Shown one piece after another: positions 28,191 to 37,325 of a DNA stretch of 64,000 nt; position 1 is the first letter of the stretch, and each line of letters opens with the position of its first letter. Source of the DNA: Pseudomonas fragi (GTDB lineage Bacteria > Pseudomonadota > Gammaproteobacteria > Pseudomonadales > Pseudomonadaceae). Location: positions 3,031,001 through 3,095,000 of the forward strand of contig NZ_LT629783.1 of the NCBI RefSeq assembly GCF_900105835.1. The letters are read 5' to 3'. Made by a program: the position numbers and the translations under genes. The notes under the pieces are model-generated. The model searched no databases and had not been told where the DNA came from. It worked only from the letters and a program-made list of their open reading frames with translations.

Positions 28191-30089
28191 TTACGAAGCC
28201 TGCACCCGACGTTTTTCCGCCAGCTTGCTACGGCTGTACAACACGATGATCGCCATAATCGCTACAGCCTGCGCTGTCAGCGAGTACGCATCGGCGTGAA
28301 TGCCCAGCCAGTCGAAGTCAAAGAACGCCACAGGCCTTGTGCCGAAGATACCCGCCTCTTGCAGCGCTTTCACACCATGCCCGGCGAAAACCACCGACAA
28401 GGCGCACAGCAGCGCGGCATTGATGCTGAAAAACAGCGCCAAAGGCAACTTGGCCGAGCCCCGCAGGATGATCCATGCCAGCCCCATCAGCAGCACCAGC
28501 GCCGTGGCACCACCCGCCAGTACTGCGTTGTGCCCGGCCGGGCCGGCTTGCAGCCACAGGGTTTCGTAGAACAGGATCACTTCGAACAGTTCGCGGTACA
28601 CCGAGAAGAACGCCAGGATCGCAAAACCAAAACGCCCGCCTCCGCTGACCAAGCTGCTTTTGATGTAGTCCTGCCAGGCCGCCGCGTGGCGCCGGTCGTG
28701 CATCCACACACCCAGCCACAGCACCATGACGCTGGCAAACAAGGCCGTGCAGCCTTCCAGTAGCTCGCGCTGGGCACCGCTGACGTCAATCACATAGGCC
28801 GCCAGCGCCCAGGTCGCGAGCCCCGCCACCAATGCCAGGCCCCAGCCAATATTGACGCTGCGCACCGCCGATTGCTGGCCGGTATTGCGCAAGAAAGCCA
28901 GGATCGCAGCCAGCACCAGAATCGCTTCCAGACCTTCACGCAACAAAATCAGCAGGCCCGAGACGTAACTCAAGGTCCAGCTCAGGCCATCGCTGCCCAG
29001 CAGCCCGGCCGACTCTTTCAACAAGGCTTTGGCAGCCTCCAGGCGCTGCTCGACCTGCTCGATCGGCAAGCCGTCCTGCAACGATTGCCGATAGGCCATC
29101 AGGGCTTTTTCGGTGCTTTTGCGCACGTTGGCGTCGACGTTATCCAGCGAGCTTTCGACCAGTTCAAAACCTTCCAGATACGCTGCTACCGACAGGTCGT
29201 AGGCTTGTTCACGGTCGCCGGCGCGGTACGCCGCGAGGCTTTTGTCCAGGGTGGCGCTGGTGTAGTCGAGCAACTGCGCCGGGCCGCGTTTGACTTGCGG
29301 CGGTTGTGCCCGCTGGGCACGGAACGTGGCCGTCGCCTCGGGGCCTTCAGCCGCCAGCACTTCATTGGGGGTTTGACGGGCAAGGTCCGCCAGATTGTAG
29401 GTTTTGTCTGCCTTGGCGGCCTGTGGATTGGCACTCAGCCCGGCGATATAGGTGGCCAGGTCCCAACGCTGGCGTTCGTCCAGCTGGTCGGCAAACGACG
29501 GCATATCAGTGCCTTCAACGCCCAGGCCAAGGGTGTTGTAGATCGCGTAGAGGCTCAGGCGGTCCAGGCGCTGGGCATCGCGCAGGTTGGCTGGCGGTGG
29601 CGTCATGCCCACGCTTGCCGGGCCATCACCGGCGCCGGTTTCACCGTGGCACACCGAGCAATGCTGGGCGTACAGGGGTGCACCGCGGGTGGGATCGGGG
29701 GTAATGGCAGGCGCTTGGCTGACCTCGTAGGCCACGGCCAGTTTGGCCCCCAGCTGGCGCGCTTCACGCGCAACGGCGGTGCCGTCTTCGCGCTGTTCGA
29801 TGGCGGTTTGCAGGGCATTTACGCCCTGCACCAGCTCGTCACGCTCAGGGCGTTGCGGCAAGTCCGCGATCAGGCCCTTGAGCACCGCCAGAAATTCGAG
29901 TTGCTCGCGGTATTCGGTCTCGTCGATGACCTTGCCGTTTTCAACCGTGGGCGGATAGTCCGCGCCAATGTAGTCAATCAGGTGCAGCGCTTGTGAGGCG
30001 CCTTCCGGGGTGTTGGCAGAAGCAACAAGGCTGCACAACGCGAGCACGGGCAGCAGTAGCCATGCCAAAAAACGCGAGCGGGAGGTCAT
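28191..30089 (-). CDS. Cytochrome c-FTR1 iron permease fusion
   Basis: A 632-residue protein combining a signal peptide (about 1-25), a periplasmic helical region, a c-type haem domain (CSVCH at about 142-146, with distal Met in GTDMPSFADQL), another helical linker and an FTR1 permease with seven helices. Two REXXE-type iron-translocation motifs are visible: LREGLEAILVLA (about 381) and YRELFEVILFYE (about 500). It is expected to oxidise or hand over ferrous iron at the periplasmic face and import ferric iron. It resembles EfeU-type permeases, but no EfeO/EfeB gene is adjacent. LysE-type exporter gene lies upstream. Confidence 0.92.
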   Translation of the reverse strand: MTSRSRFLAWLLLPVLALCSLVASANTPEGASQALHLIDYIGADYPPTVENGKVIDETEYREQLEFLAVLKGLIADLPQRPERDELVQGVNALQTAIEQREDGTAVAREARQLGAKLAVAYEVSQAPAITPDPTRGAPLYAQHCSVCHGETGAGDGPASVGMTPPPANLRDAQRLDRLSLYAIYNTLGLGVEGTDMPSFADQLDERQRWDLATYIAGLSANPQAAKADKTYNLADLARQTPNEVLAAEGPEATATFRAQRAQPPQVKRGPAQLLDYTSATLDKSLAAYRAGDREQAYDLSVAAYLEGFELVESSLDNVDANVRKSTEKALMAYRQSLQDGLPIEQVEQRLEAAKALLKESAGLLGSDGLSWTLSYVSGLLILLREGLEAILVLAAILAFLRNTGQQSAVRSVNIGWGLALVAGLATWALAAYVIDVSGAQRELLEGCTALFASVMVLWLGVWMHDRRHAAAWQDYIKSSLVSGGGRFGFAILAFFSVYRELFEVILFYETLWLQAGPAGHNAVLAGGATALVLLMGLAWIILRGSAKLPLALFFSINAALLCALSVVFAGHGVKALQEAGIFGTRPVAFFDFDWLGIHADAYSLTAQAVAIMAIIVLYSRSKLAEKRRVQAS

Positions 30090-30155
30090 CGATCAATCCG
30101 GATGGAAATGAGAAGTAACATATTGTTCACTTCCCATCATCCCGACTCAAGGCCT

Positions 30156-30788
30156 TTAGGTGGTGGCGCGATGCAACGTCGCCAGAAAACCCGCTGCACC
30201 GACAAACAGGCCAGCAAAGGTGCGGTTCATGCGCCGCTGTTGTTTGGGGGTACGCAGCAGGCGCAGGACCTTGGACGCCAGCCCGGTATAACCGGCCATG
30301 ACGATCAGGTCGACGCAGATCATGGTCACGCCCAGCGTCAGGTATTGGGACACCAGCGGCGCGGCCGGGTTTACGAATTGCGGCAGTACCGCGAGCATGA
30401 ACACCAGCGCCTTGGGGTTGCTGACATTGACCAGAAAGCCACGGAACACCAGGGCCAGCGGCTTGCCGATGGGGCGTACGGCCGCGTCATCGCTCAGGTC
30501 TGCTGGCAGCGCGCGCCACTGCTTGACCGCAAGGTAGATGAGGTAGGCGACGCCAAACCATTTGATCGCGTAGAAAGCGGTGGACGATGCGGCGAGGATG
30601 GCGCCAACACCGGCAGCGACAATGGCGATTTGCAACGCAAGGCCCAGTTGCAGGCCCAGGGCGTTCCAGTAACCACGCCAGAAACCGTACTGCAGACCGC
30701 ACGACATCGAGGCAATCGCGCCGGCGCCGGGGGACAGGCTGATCACCCAACAGGCAGCAAAAAAGGCCAACCACGTTTCCAACGACAT
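30156..30788 (-). CDS. LysE/RhtB-family amino acid exporter
   Basis: A 210-residue membrane protein with six predicted helices and the family motif SLSPGAGAIASMSCGLQYG near residue 18, plus FLVNVSNPKALVFMLAVLPQF. RhtB-type proteins export homoserine, threonine or lactones; the substrate cannot be told from sequence. GAGGTG precedes the ATG. The gene is followed after 66 bp by the FTR1 gene in the same direction, but no functional link is evident. Confidence 0.92.
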   Translation of the reverse strand: MSLETWLAFFAACWVISLSPGAGAIASMSCGLQYGFWRGYWNALGLQLGLALQIAIVAAGVGAILAASSTAFYAIKWFGVAYLIYLAVKQWRALPADLSDDAAVRPIGKPLALVFRGFLVNVSNPKALVFMLAVLPQFVNPAAPLVSQYLTLGVTMICVDLIVMAGYTGLASKVLRLLRTPKQQRRMNRTFAGLFVGAAGFLATLHRATT

Positions 30789-30879
30789 CGCACACCTCGG
30801 ACAAGATCTGTAACAAGTCCCTTAAGCTAATGCGCTGGTTGAAAATTGACCACCGTTTTTTGAGGTGACGGCTGATTCT

Positions 30880-30964
30880 GTGGGAGCGGGCCTGCTCGCG
30901 ATACAGGCGCCGCGGTGCATCTGGAGCATTGCGGTGATGCCATCGCGAGCAAGCCCGCTCCCAC
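30880..30964. repeat. Paired REP palindrome (REP 7)
   Basis: Inverted cores at 30880-30902 (one change, GGCCTGCTCGCGAT) and 30942-30964. It lies between the MscS-like gene stop and the LysE-type gene start, in a 218-bp gap. Confidence 0.92.
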
Positions 30965-31006
30965 AGGATTGGCAACACTCAGGAGCTACTCTCTGCACAG
31001 TTACCG

Positions 31007-31564
31007 TTACAGGTCGCTTTCGCGCCAGCGGCGCACCGAGCGCTGGAAGAACAGGCTGTTGGGCACTTGTACCATGCTGCTGCCACTGCCCGATTCCGCA
31101 GGCTCGATCAGGGTGGTGTACAGCAGGTTGATGGCCACGACGCGGCCTTTGACCCCGGGCTTGTCCAGCGTGTCGAGCAGCTCCACCACATCGCCGATGC
31201 GAAACGGCCCCACGGTGAAGATCAGCACCGCGCAGAGCAGGTTGGAAAGCACGCTCCACATGGCGAAGAAGGCAATCGCCGCCACCGCCACAAAGCCCGA
31301 CAGCGCCGTCCACAACACCGTGGCCGAAACACCCAGGCGCTCCAGCACCACGATCACTGCGCTGCCCATGATGAACCAGCGCAAGCCCCCGCGCAGCGGC
31401 ATCATCAGTTGCGGCGGAAACGGGTAACGCTCGCTGAGGCGCGTCAGAAAACGCGCCACCACACGCTGGGAAAAGTAACCCGCCAGCAGGATCAGCAGAA
31501 TCTGCACACCAATCCACAGGGGGGCGATCAGTTCTGCGGGCACAGGCAAGTGCAGGGCTTCCAT
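31007..31564 (-). CDS. Short MscS-like mechanosensitive channel
   Basis: A 185-residue protein with three membrane helices (about 13-32, 60-78, 85-112) followed by the MscS beta domain (VGPFRIGDVVELLD, VKGRVVAINLLYTTL). It ends right after the beta domain (VQVPNSLFFQRSVRRW) and so lacks most of the C-terminal alpha/beta vestibule of canonical MscS. Its ATG overlaps the stop of the ABC-F gene by one base (TGATG), showing translational coupling. It is probably a minimal osmotic-release channel, or may modify another channel. Confidence 0.87.
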   Translation of the reverse strand: MEALHLPVPAELIAPLWIGVQILLILLAGYFSQRVVARFLTRLSERYPFPPQLMMPLRGGLRWFIMGSAVIVVLERLGVSATVLWTALSGFVAVAAIAFFAMWSVLSNLLCAVLIFTVGPFRIGDVVELLDTLDKPGVKGRVVAINLLYTTLIEPAESGSGSSMVQVPNSLFFQRSVRRWRESDL

Positions 31565-33474
31565 CAGGACAGGGCTTCCAGTTCTGCTTGCATGGACTCA
31601 AGCAATTCCAGCGATTCCATCCAGCGCTCTTCCAGCTGGCTTTCGAGCACTTTGAGCTTGGCCTGTTCCGCCAGCAGATCACGCAACTCATCTTTGCGCG
31701 CCGCCTCGTAAACAGCGCTGTCGCCCAGACTGGTTTCGATTTTCGCCAGCTTTTCGTTGATCTTGCCCAGTTCGCTCTCAAGCTTGTCGGCTTCGCGCTT
31801 GTGCGGTGCCAGTTGCTGACGCAACGCCGCCGCGGCCTGACGCTGAGCCTTTTTATCGGTCTTGTCAGGGTTGACCGGCGTGTTGCTCACCGGCGCGTTG
31901 CGCAAGCGGTAGTCGGCCAGCCAGCGCGCGTAGTCTTCGAGGTCGCCGTCGAATTCCTGCACCTTGCCGTCAGCGACCAGCATGAACTCATCCGTGGTGC
32001 TTTTGAGCAAATGCCGATCGTGAGATACCACCAGCACCGCACCGCTGAACTCTTGCAAGGCCATGGTCAGCGCCAGACGCATTTCGAGGTCAAGGTGGTT
32101 GGTGGGTTCGTCGAGCAGCAGCAGGTTCGGCCGGCCCCAGGCGATCAACGCCAATGCCAGGCGAGCTTTTTCGCCGCCGGAGAAATTAAGTACCGGCTCG
32201 TCAATACGCGCACCACGGAAGTCGAAACCACCGAGGAAGTCGCGCAGGGTCTGTTCACGCTCGGTCGGCGCCAGGCGCTGCATATGCAGCAACGGGCTGG
32301 CCTTGGAGTCCAGTGAGTCAAGCTGGTGCTGGGCAAAGTAGCCCACCACCAGGTTCTCGCCACGGGCCAGGCGGCCCGACAGCGGCTCCAGCTCGCCTGC
32401 GAGGTTTTTGATCAGGGTCGATTTACCCGCGCCGTTTGGCCCGAGCAAGCCGATACGGGCGCCCGGAACCAGCTGCAGCTTGACCTTCTCCAGGATGGTT
32501 TTGTCGCCATAGCCCAGACGGGCATCGGACAAGTCCAGCAACGGGCTGGAGAGTTTGACCGCCTCGCGGAACACAAAGTCGAACGGCGAGTCCACATGGG
32601 CCGCACTCAGTTCTTCCATGCGCTCAAGGGCCTTGATCCGGCTTTGCGCCTGACGGGCCTTGGTGGCCTGAGCCTTGAAGCGGGCGATGTAACTTTCCAT
32701 GTGCGCACGTTGCGCCTGCTGCTTCTCGTAGGCCTGCTGTTGCTGGGCCAGGCGTTCGGCACGGGCACGTTCGAATGCGCTGTAACCACCCCGGTAGAGG
32801 GTGATCTTGCGCTGGTCGACGTGGGCGATGTTGTCGACCACGGCATCGAGAAAGTCCCGGTCGTGGGAGATCAACAGCAGGGTGCCGGGGTAGTTCTTGA
32901 GGAAGTCTTCCAGCCACAGGATGGCGTCGAGGTCCAGGTGGTTGGTCGGCTCATCGAGCAACAACAGATCCGACGGGCACATCAGGGCCTGAGCGAGGTT
33001 AAGGCGCATCCGCCAGCCACCGGAGAAGTCGGCAACCGGGCGATCCATTTGCTCATTGGTAAAGCCCAGCCCGGCGAGCATTTTGCGTGCCCGTGCATCG
33101 GCGGTGTAGCCGTCGGCGCTGTCCAGCTCGGAATGCAGGCGCGCCTGTGCGGCACCGTCCTCGTCGGCTTCGGCCCTGGCCAGATCGGCCTGCACCTGGC
33201 GCAGGCGCTGGTCGCCATCGAGCACATAGTCGATGGCAATGCGGTCGAGGGTGTCGATTTCCTGGCGCATATGAGCGATCCGCCAGTCGGCCGGGAGCAG
33301 ACAATCCCCGGAATCAGGCGTCAACTCACCCAGCAGCAAGGCGAACAAAGTGGATTTACCGGCGCCATTGGCGCCGACCAGACCGGCTTTGTGGCCGGCG
33401 TGCAGGGTCAGCTCGGCGTCTTCTAGCAGACGTTGCGGGCCACGCTGTAAAGTCAGGTTCTGAAGTCGGATCAT
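31564..33474 (-). CDS. ABC-F family ATPase (YheS-like)
   Basis: A 636-residue cytosolic protein with two ATPase domains and no membrane helix. Walker A motifs are VGANGAGKSTLFA (about 32) and LGPNGAGKSTLIK (about 344). Signatures are FSGGWRMRLNLAQ and FSGGEKARLALAL, and Walker B motifs are LLLLDEPTNHLDL in both halves. The interdomain linker is rich in Gln/Arg/Ala (about 240-300), and a C-terminal coiled coil follows (about 560-636). ABC-F proteins act on stalled ribosomes. The ATG at 33474 (MIRLQNLTLQRG) matches the family start; a TTG at 33507 would add 11 residues. No strong Shine-Dalgarno is visible. Confidence 0.94.
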   Translation of the reverse strand: MIRLQNLTLQRGPQRLLEDAELTLHAGHKAGLVGANGAGKSTLFALLLGELTPDSGDCLLPADWRIAHMRQEIDTLDRIAIDYVLDGDQRLRQVQADLARAEADEDGAAQARLHSELDSADGYTADARARKMLAGLGFTNEQMDRPVADFSGGWRMRLNLAQALMCPSDLLLLDEPTNHLDLDAILWLEDFLKNYPGTLLLISHDRDFLDAVVDNIAHVDQRKITLYRGGYSAFERARAERLAQQQQAYEKQQAQRAHMESYIARFKAQATKARQAQSRIKALERMEELSAAHVDSPFDFVFREAVKLSSPLLDLSDARLGYGDKTILEKVKLQLVPGARIGLLGPNGAGKSTLIKNLAGELEPLSGRLARGENLVVGYFAQHQLDSLDSKASPLLHMQRLAPTEREQTLRDFLGGFDFRGARIDEPVLNFSGGEKARLALALIAWGRPNLLLLDEPTNHLDLEMRLALTMALQEFSGAVLVVSHDRHLLKSTTDEFMLVADGKVQEFDGDLEDYARWLADYRLRNAPVSNTPVNPDKTDKKAQRQAAAALRQQLAPHKREADKLESELGKINEKLAKIETSLGDSAVYEAARKDELRDLLAEQAKLKVLESQLEERWMESLELLESMQAELEALS

Positions 33475-33524
33475 AATGGCGGCGGAGTCTACCAGCTTCC
33501 CTCTCAACTGGCGCGAATTGCACT

Positions 33525-33983
33525 ATGCAGACTGACCTGTGGAATTACTGTTTGAACCTCTACGCCCGGCCCGGGGTGGAGCAGGCCTGCCTTGACCTGC
33601 AGAGCCGGGGCATGGATGTGTGCCTGCTGTTGTGCGCCGCCTGGCTTGAAACGCGTGGCGTGGCCTGCGATGAATCGCGCCTGGGGCAGTTAAGCGCCTG
33701 TGCCGGGCCCTGGCAGCGCGAGGTGGTGCAGCCCTTGCGACAGCTGCGCACCCAATGGCGAGAAGCGGCCGCCCACGACGATGTACTGGCAGCGCTGCGC
33801 GTGCAGGTCAAGGCATTGGAGCTGGAGGCTGAACGGACATTGTTGCGACGCCTGGAGTCAGTGACTCAAAGCTGGGAGCAATCGCAAGGCGCTTGCGATT
33901 GGCTGCAGAGGATGGCCAGCGATGCCGGTCACCCTGATTGCGACGCGCTGCAGACGCTGCGCGTCGCAATCAATGGCGCTTAG
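33525..33983 (+). CDS. TIGR02444 family protein
   Basis: A 152-residue helical protein. Its N-terminal half (LWNYCLNLYARPGVEQACLDLQ and DVCLLLCAAWLETRG) matches the TIGR02444 family, found beside ABC-F genes in gamma-proteobacteria. No catalytic motif is seen, and the function is unknown. It is divergent from the ABC-F gene (50-bp gap) and overlaps the end of algP by four bases on the opposite strand. Confidence 0.88.
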   Translation: MQTDLWNYCLNLYARPGVEQACLDLQSRGMDVCLLLCAAWLETRGVACDESRLGQLSACAGPWQREVVQPLRQLRTQWREAAAHDDVLAALRVQVKALELEAERTLLRRLESVTQSWEQSQGACDWLQRMASDAGHPDCDALQTLRVAINGA

Positions 33984-34945
33984 GAAGCGCTGGCTGGGGT
34001 CGTAGCCGAGTTTGTTGCGGTGGCCGGGGTTGGCGCAGGGGCTGTAGCCGGTGCGGCGGCTGCGGATGCCACAGCGGGCTTGGCAGGTGTGGCAGCCGGT
34101 TTGGCGGCAGGTTTTGCGGCAGGTTTTGCGGCGGCGGGCCTTTTCACGGCAGGCTTGGCTGCTGGCTTGGCGGCAGGCTTGGCTGCTGGCTTGGCGGCAG
34201 GTTTGGCCGCGACAGGTTTAGCAGCAGGCTTGGCCGCTGCGGTTTTAGCTGCAGGTTTTGCCGCGACTTTTACCGGGGCTTTGACGGGCGCTTTTACCGC
34301 TGCCTTGACCGGTGCCTTGGCGGCTACCGGTTTGGCTGCTGCGGGCTTGGCGGCAGGTTTGGCCGCAGCCGTTCTGGCCGCTGCAGGCTTGGCTGCCGGC
34401 CGGGCTGCTGCAGGTTTTGCTGCCACGGGTTTGGCTGCAGGTTTAGCCGCAGCTACTTTGGTGGCGGGCTTGGCGGCGGCTTTTGCCGGAGCCTTGGCAG
34501 CCGCTTTGGCAGCCGGTTTTTTTGCCGCGGCTGCAGGCTTGGCATCACGGCTCGACAAAGCCTTGCCAACGGCTTCTTTCACTCGACCGATACCCTGGGC
34601 CAGCTTCAGGCTTTCTTGCGCATCGCGCTTGAGTTGCAGGATATAAGTGCGTGTTTCGGTCTGGCGATCCTTGAGCGAATCGAGCAATTGCTCAAGCTCT
34701 TTGACCCCGGCCTTGGCCTTGGCCTGAGCCTTGGATTTACCAGCATTGGCGGCGTCCTGCAGTTTGGCGCGGGACTTGTGCAGTTTTTCCTGTGCTTTGC
34801 CACGCTGTTTTTCAAGCTTGGCGAGCAGTTTCTCAGCATCAGCCAACGCTTGGGAGCAAGCGTTTTCCAAATGCTCAAGCAGGCTGCCTGAGAGCTGTTG
34901 GAGCAAGTGCAACGGCGTATTAACGGGCTTCTTATTGGCCGACAT
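33980..34945 (-). CDS. algP: AlgP histone-like regulator
   Basis: A 321-residue, strongly basic protein. Residues 1-120 form a helical, phasin-like domain (LLQQLSGSLLEHLENACSQA followed by Lys/Ala/Gln coiled coil). The remainder is a long run of KPAA-type repeats (about 125-315) similar to the H1-histone tail, ending in an Ala/Pro/Thr-rich tip. In P. aeruginosa AlgP (AlgR3) binds DNA and affects algD expression, and its repeat tract rearranges. The neighbouring FKBP gene and algQ complete the known cluster. Confidence 0.93.
   Translation of the reverse strand: MSANKKPVNTPLHLLQQLSGSLLEHLENACSQALADAEKLLAKLEKQRGKAQEKLHKSRAKLQDAANAGKSKAQAKAKAGVKELEQLLDSLKDRQTETRTYILQLKRDAQESLKLAQGIGRVKEAVGKALSSRDAKPAAAAKKPAAKAAAKAPAKAAAKPATKVAAAKPAAKPVAAKPAAARPAAKPAAARTAAAKPAAKPAAAKPVAAKAPVKAAVKAPVKAPVKVAAKPAAKTAAAKPAAKPVAAKPAAKPAAKPAAKPAAKPAVKRPAAAKPAAKPAAKPAATPAKPAVASAAAAPATAPAPTPATATNSATTPASAS
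34090..34545. repeat. algP KPAA-coding tandem repeat tract
   Basis: An imperfect tandem array with a 12-base unit (of the type ggcttggcggca on the + strand) encoding Lys-Pro-Ala-Ala and relatives. Near-identical blocks at about 34150-34200 (tggctgctggcttggcggca repeated) suggest recent slippage. Length change would alter the protein tail in frame. Confidence 0.85.
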
Positions 34946-35192
34946 GGTTTACCTCCTGGCTGAAGTGAGTGCGGCTCATACTAGACCTCTGCAACTACCG
35001 CCGCTAGAGCATGTTGACACTAAGGATAGCTGCGCGTTGCATGACGTCGAAAAACTTGTGCTGGATCAATCTTTAACGGCCAATACCGCTAAATTCAATG
35101 AGTGCCCAAACGTCTTCCAGGCCCTCGAATTAAACCATCGGCGCCGCTCGGGCGCTGGCATAATCGCTCGCACATCACGCCGGAGAACCCCC

Positions 35193-35858
35193 ATGCCGCG
35201 TTACTTGTTTTTGCCGTTGTTGTGCCTTGTGCCTTTGGCCCATGCCGCCCCGCCCTCGACCCCCGGCGACGCTCACGACCTGGCCTACAGCATGGGTGCA
35301 AGCCTGGGCGAACGCTTGCGCCAGGAAGTCCCCGAGCTGCAGATCCAGGCCTTGATCGATGGCCTGAATACCGCCTACCAAGGCAAACCGCTGGCCCTGA
35401 CGAATGAACGCATCGGGCAGATTCTGGCGCTGCATCAGGCTCAGTCAGACCCCGGGCAGGCGCAGCCAGGCATCAATGCGGCCCTTAGCGCTGAAGATGT
35501 TTTCTTGATGGTCGAAAAACAGCAGCCGCAAGCTCGCGAATTGGCGGACGGCATCATCCTCACCGAACTCAAGCCCGGCAAAGGGGCCAAGCCCGGCCCG
35601 AAAGATTCGGTGTATGTGAGCTATGTGGGGCTACTGCCTGATGGCAGCGTGTTCGACCACAGCAGCCAACCTCAATGGTTTCGCCTGGACAGCGTGATCG
35701 CCGGCTGGCGCAGTGCCTTGGTGCAGATGCCAGTAGGCGCCAAATGGCGCCTGGCGATACCTTCCAGCCAAGCCTACGGCGCCCAGGGTGCCGGGGATTT
35801 GATTGCGCCCAATACGCCACTGGTATTTGAGATCGAACTGTTCGCTACGCGAAAATAA
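35193..35858 (+). CDS. Periplasmic FKBP-type peptidyl-prolyl isomerase
   Basis: A 221-residue protein with a signal peptide (MPRYLFLPLLCLVPLAHA). An FKBP_N helical dimerisation domain (about 25-120) starts with AYSMGASLGERL, and a C-terminal FKBP fold (about 125-220) has DSVYVSYVGLLPDGSVFDHS, VIAGWRSALVQMPVG and IPSSQAYGAQG. The ATG at 35193 has GGAGAA eight bases upstream. The architecture is that of FkpA/Mip. In P. aeruginosa the same gene lies between algP and algQ. Confidence 0.93.
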   Translation: MPRYLFLPLLCLVPLAHAAPPSTPGDAHDLAYSMGASLGERLRQEVPELQIQALIDGLNTAYQGKPLALTNERIGQILALHQAQSDPGQAQPGINAALSAEDVFLMVEKQQPQARELADGIILTELKPGKGAKPGPKDSVYVSYVGLLPDGSVFDHSSQPQWFRLDSVIAGWRSALVQMPVGAKWRLAIPSSQAYGAQGAGDLIAPNTPLVFEIELFATRK

Positions 35859-35869
35859 CCGCTCAAAAA

Positions 35870-35902
35870 CGAAAAACGGCGCGCCATTGCGCACCGTTTT
35901 TT
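35870..35902. terminator. Bidirectional terminator between FKBP gene and algQ
   Basis: A stem of AAAACGG-GCGC paired with GCGC-CCGTTTT, with a mismatched base on each arm and a four-base loop, flanked by A and T tracts. It lies 12 bp after the FKBP stop and 15 bp from the algQ stop, so it serves both convergent genes. Confidence 0.8.
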
Positions 35903-35916
35903 AAATGGGTTGCGGC

Positions 35917-36387
35917 CTACGCCTGGGCGGCTTCTTTCTGCTTGTGCGCGCTGTGCAGCACTTCGATCAGGCAGTCCTCAAGCTCAAAGCGCTCATCGAG
36001 CAGAGCGCCCAACACCTTGATCTCTTCTGCCAGCTTGTCGCAGTCAGGGCGATGGGCCTTGCCGTCACAATGATCGTTGAACGCCAGGGCGGCTTCGGTA
36101 ATCACATTGATACGCGGGTAAATGGTCTCGGCCAGGGCAAGCCCGCGCTCATCATTAAAGGCCTTGGCCTCCTGATTGAGCTGCTCGTAAATCTCGAAAT
36201 GACCTGCGGAAACGTAGTCGACCAGCAACTGGCAAAATTCTTTTTGCGGCCCACGCTTGGGGTTGTTTTGCTGCTCTAGCAGAGCGGCATAAGCCTTCAC
36301 AAGTTTACGACGCTCATGCAACCAGCGGTCTACCAGCTGGTGGACGCCGTTGAAACGTTCCTGAGCACTCTCGCATCTTTCGAGCAT
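35917..36387 (-). CDS. algQ: Anti-sigma-70 factor Rsd/AlgQ
   Basis: A 156-residue helical protein of the Rsd/AlgQ family that binds region 4 of sigma-70 and shifts RNA polymerase toward alternative sigma factors. The start ATG at 36387 gives [20 protein letters not shown], the conserved N-terminus. Central [11 protein letters not shown] and [16 protein letters not shown] are typical. A GAAGAGAGA stretch lies upstream. It regulates alginate and other secondary traits in pseudomonads; linkage to algP and algR is conserved. Confidence 0.94.
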   Translation of the reverse strand: MLERCESAQERFNGVHQLVDRWLHERRKLVKAYAALLEQQNNPKRGPQKEFCQLLVDYVSAGHFEIYEQLNQEAKAFNDERGLALAETIYPRINVITEAALAFNDHCDGKAHRPDCDKLAEEIKVLGALLDERFELEDCLIEVLHSAHKQKEAAQA

Positions 36388-36577
36388 GATGATCTCTCTT
36401 CCCTTGTGGGCCCATGCCACCCGACATCAGCCGGGCCTGTGTGAACCAAAACCTGCGCGATGGCACGGGCATTGGGCGGCATAACTCCGTGATACGTGCG
36501 GGCCAGATTATGCCCGCTCGGCTACTGCTTCAAGGTACGCACGAGAGAAAATTCATACAAGTGTTTAATCCCAAGTG

Positions 36578-37105
36578 CTACTTCACGTCGCAGCCACGCG
36601 GTAATTTGTAGCAATTAAGCGAGCGACTTATCTGAAAGAGACCAAGAGCAATGAGCACGAGAAAGGCCAGCAGGCTCAACTCGGGAATACTCAAGTCAAA
36701 TACAGTCCAGTGAACATGCGCACAGTCTTCACTGCCGCGATAAATCATCGAAATGATTTCCCACGCCGACATGTCGTGCCAACTGCACGCCACTTCCGGC
36801 GGGCAACCCACCAACTGATCGGGCTCCAGCTGTTGCAGCCATACCTGGCGCAAGGCACTCGCCGCGCCGCCCAGCGCAAACAACGAGGAGGCAAGGGAGT
36901 AACACCACAGGCCAACCCTTTTGGGGGCATGGGCATAAGCCATCAAGTTGACGAAACAGAAACCCAGCAAGAAAAAGCGCTGCACCTGACATAACCAACA
37001 AGGTTTAAGCCCCGGCCCGTACTCCAGGTAAAAAGTAGCGCCCAGCACCAAGGCACCGACTGCAAAGGCCAAAAAGAAAATGAAACGTGAGCCTGCCAAA
37101 AACAT
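36578..37105 (-). CDS. dsbB: Disulfide bond formation protein B
   Basis: A 175-residue inner-membrane quinone reductase that reoxidises DsbA. Four helices are visible, with the first periplasmic loop motif KPCWLCQVQR (CxxC) and a second loop with Cys pairs (VGCPPEVACSW and SEDCAHVHW). The order argues for DsbB1/DsbH of the algQ-hemY locus. No DsbA gene is adjacent. The upstream 220-bp gap to hemY holds its promoter. Confidence 0.93.
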   Translation of the reverse strand: MFLAGSRFIFFLAFAVGALVLGATFYLEYGPGLKPCWLCQVQRFFLLGFCFVNLMAYAHAPKRVGLWCYSLASSLFALGGAASALRQVWLQQLEPDQLVGCPPEVACSWHDMSAWEIISMIYRGSEDCAHVHWTVFDLSIPELSLLAFLVLIALGLFQISRSLNCYKLPRGCDVK

Positions 37106-37325
37106 GGCTTTTCCGTAACAAAATAGACAGCTGGTTACGGTAGATGAAAGCCATTGACCCTTTCAAGGTGGCCTTAAGGGGATACGTCCTGAAGGAAGCG
37201 GGGAAAAACCTACAGAAGCGTGAAGTATTCAGAACTTGCAGAGTAGGAAATACCAACTCATGCAGCATTCACGGACGACTCAGCCCAGCCTGACGCGTGC
37301 CGAAACACACGCCAGGCTGACGCTG

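Noticed and set aside
34090..34545. Possible CRISPR-like array
   Set aside because: The repeats are tandem and coding, with no unique spacers; they encode the AlgP tail. No CRISPR array was seen anywhere in the window.
34020..34646. A Gly/Ala-rich 208-codon frame opposite algP
   Set aside because: Produced by the complement of the KPAA repeats; no start signal and convergent with the real algP product.
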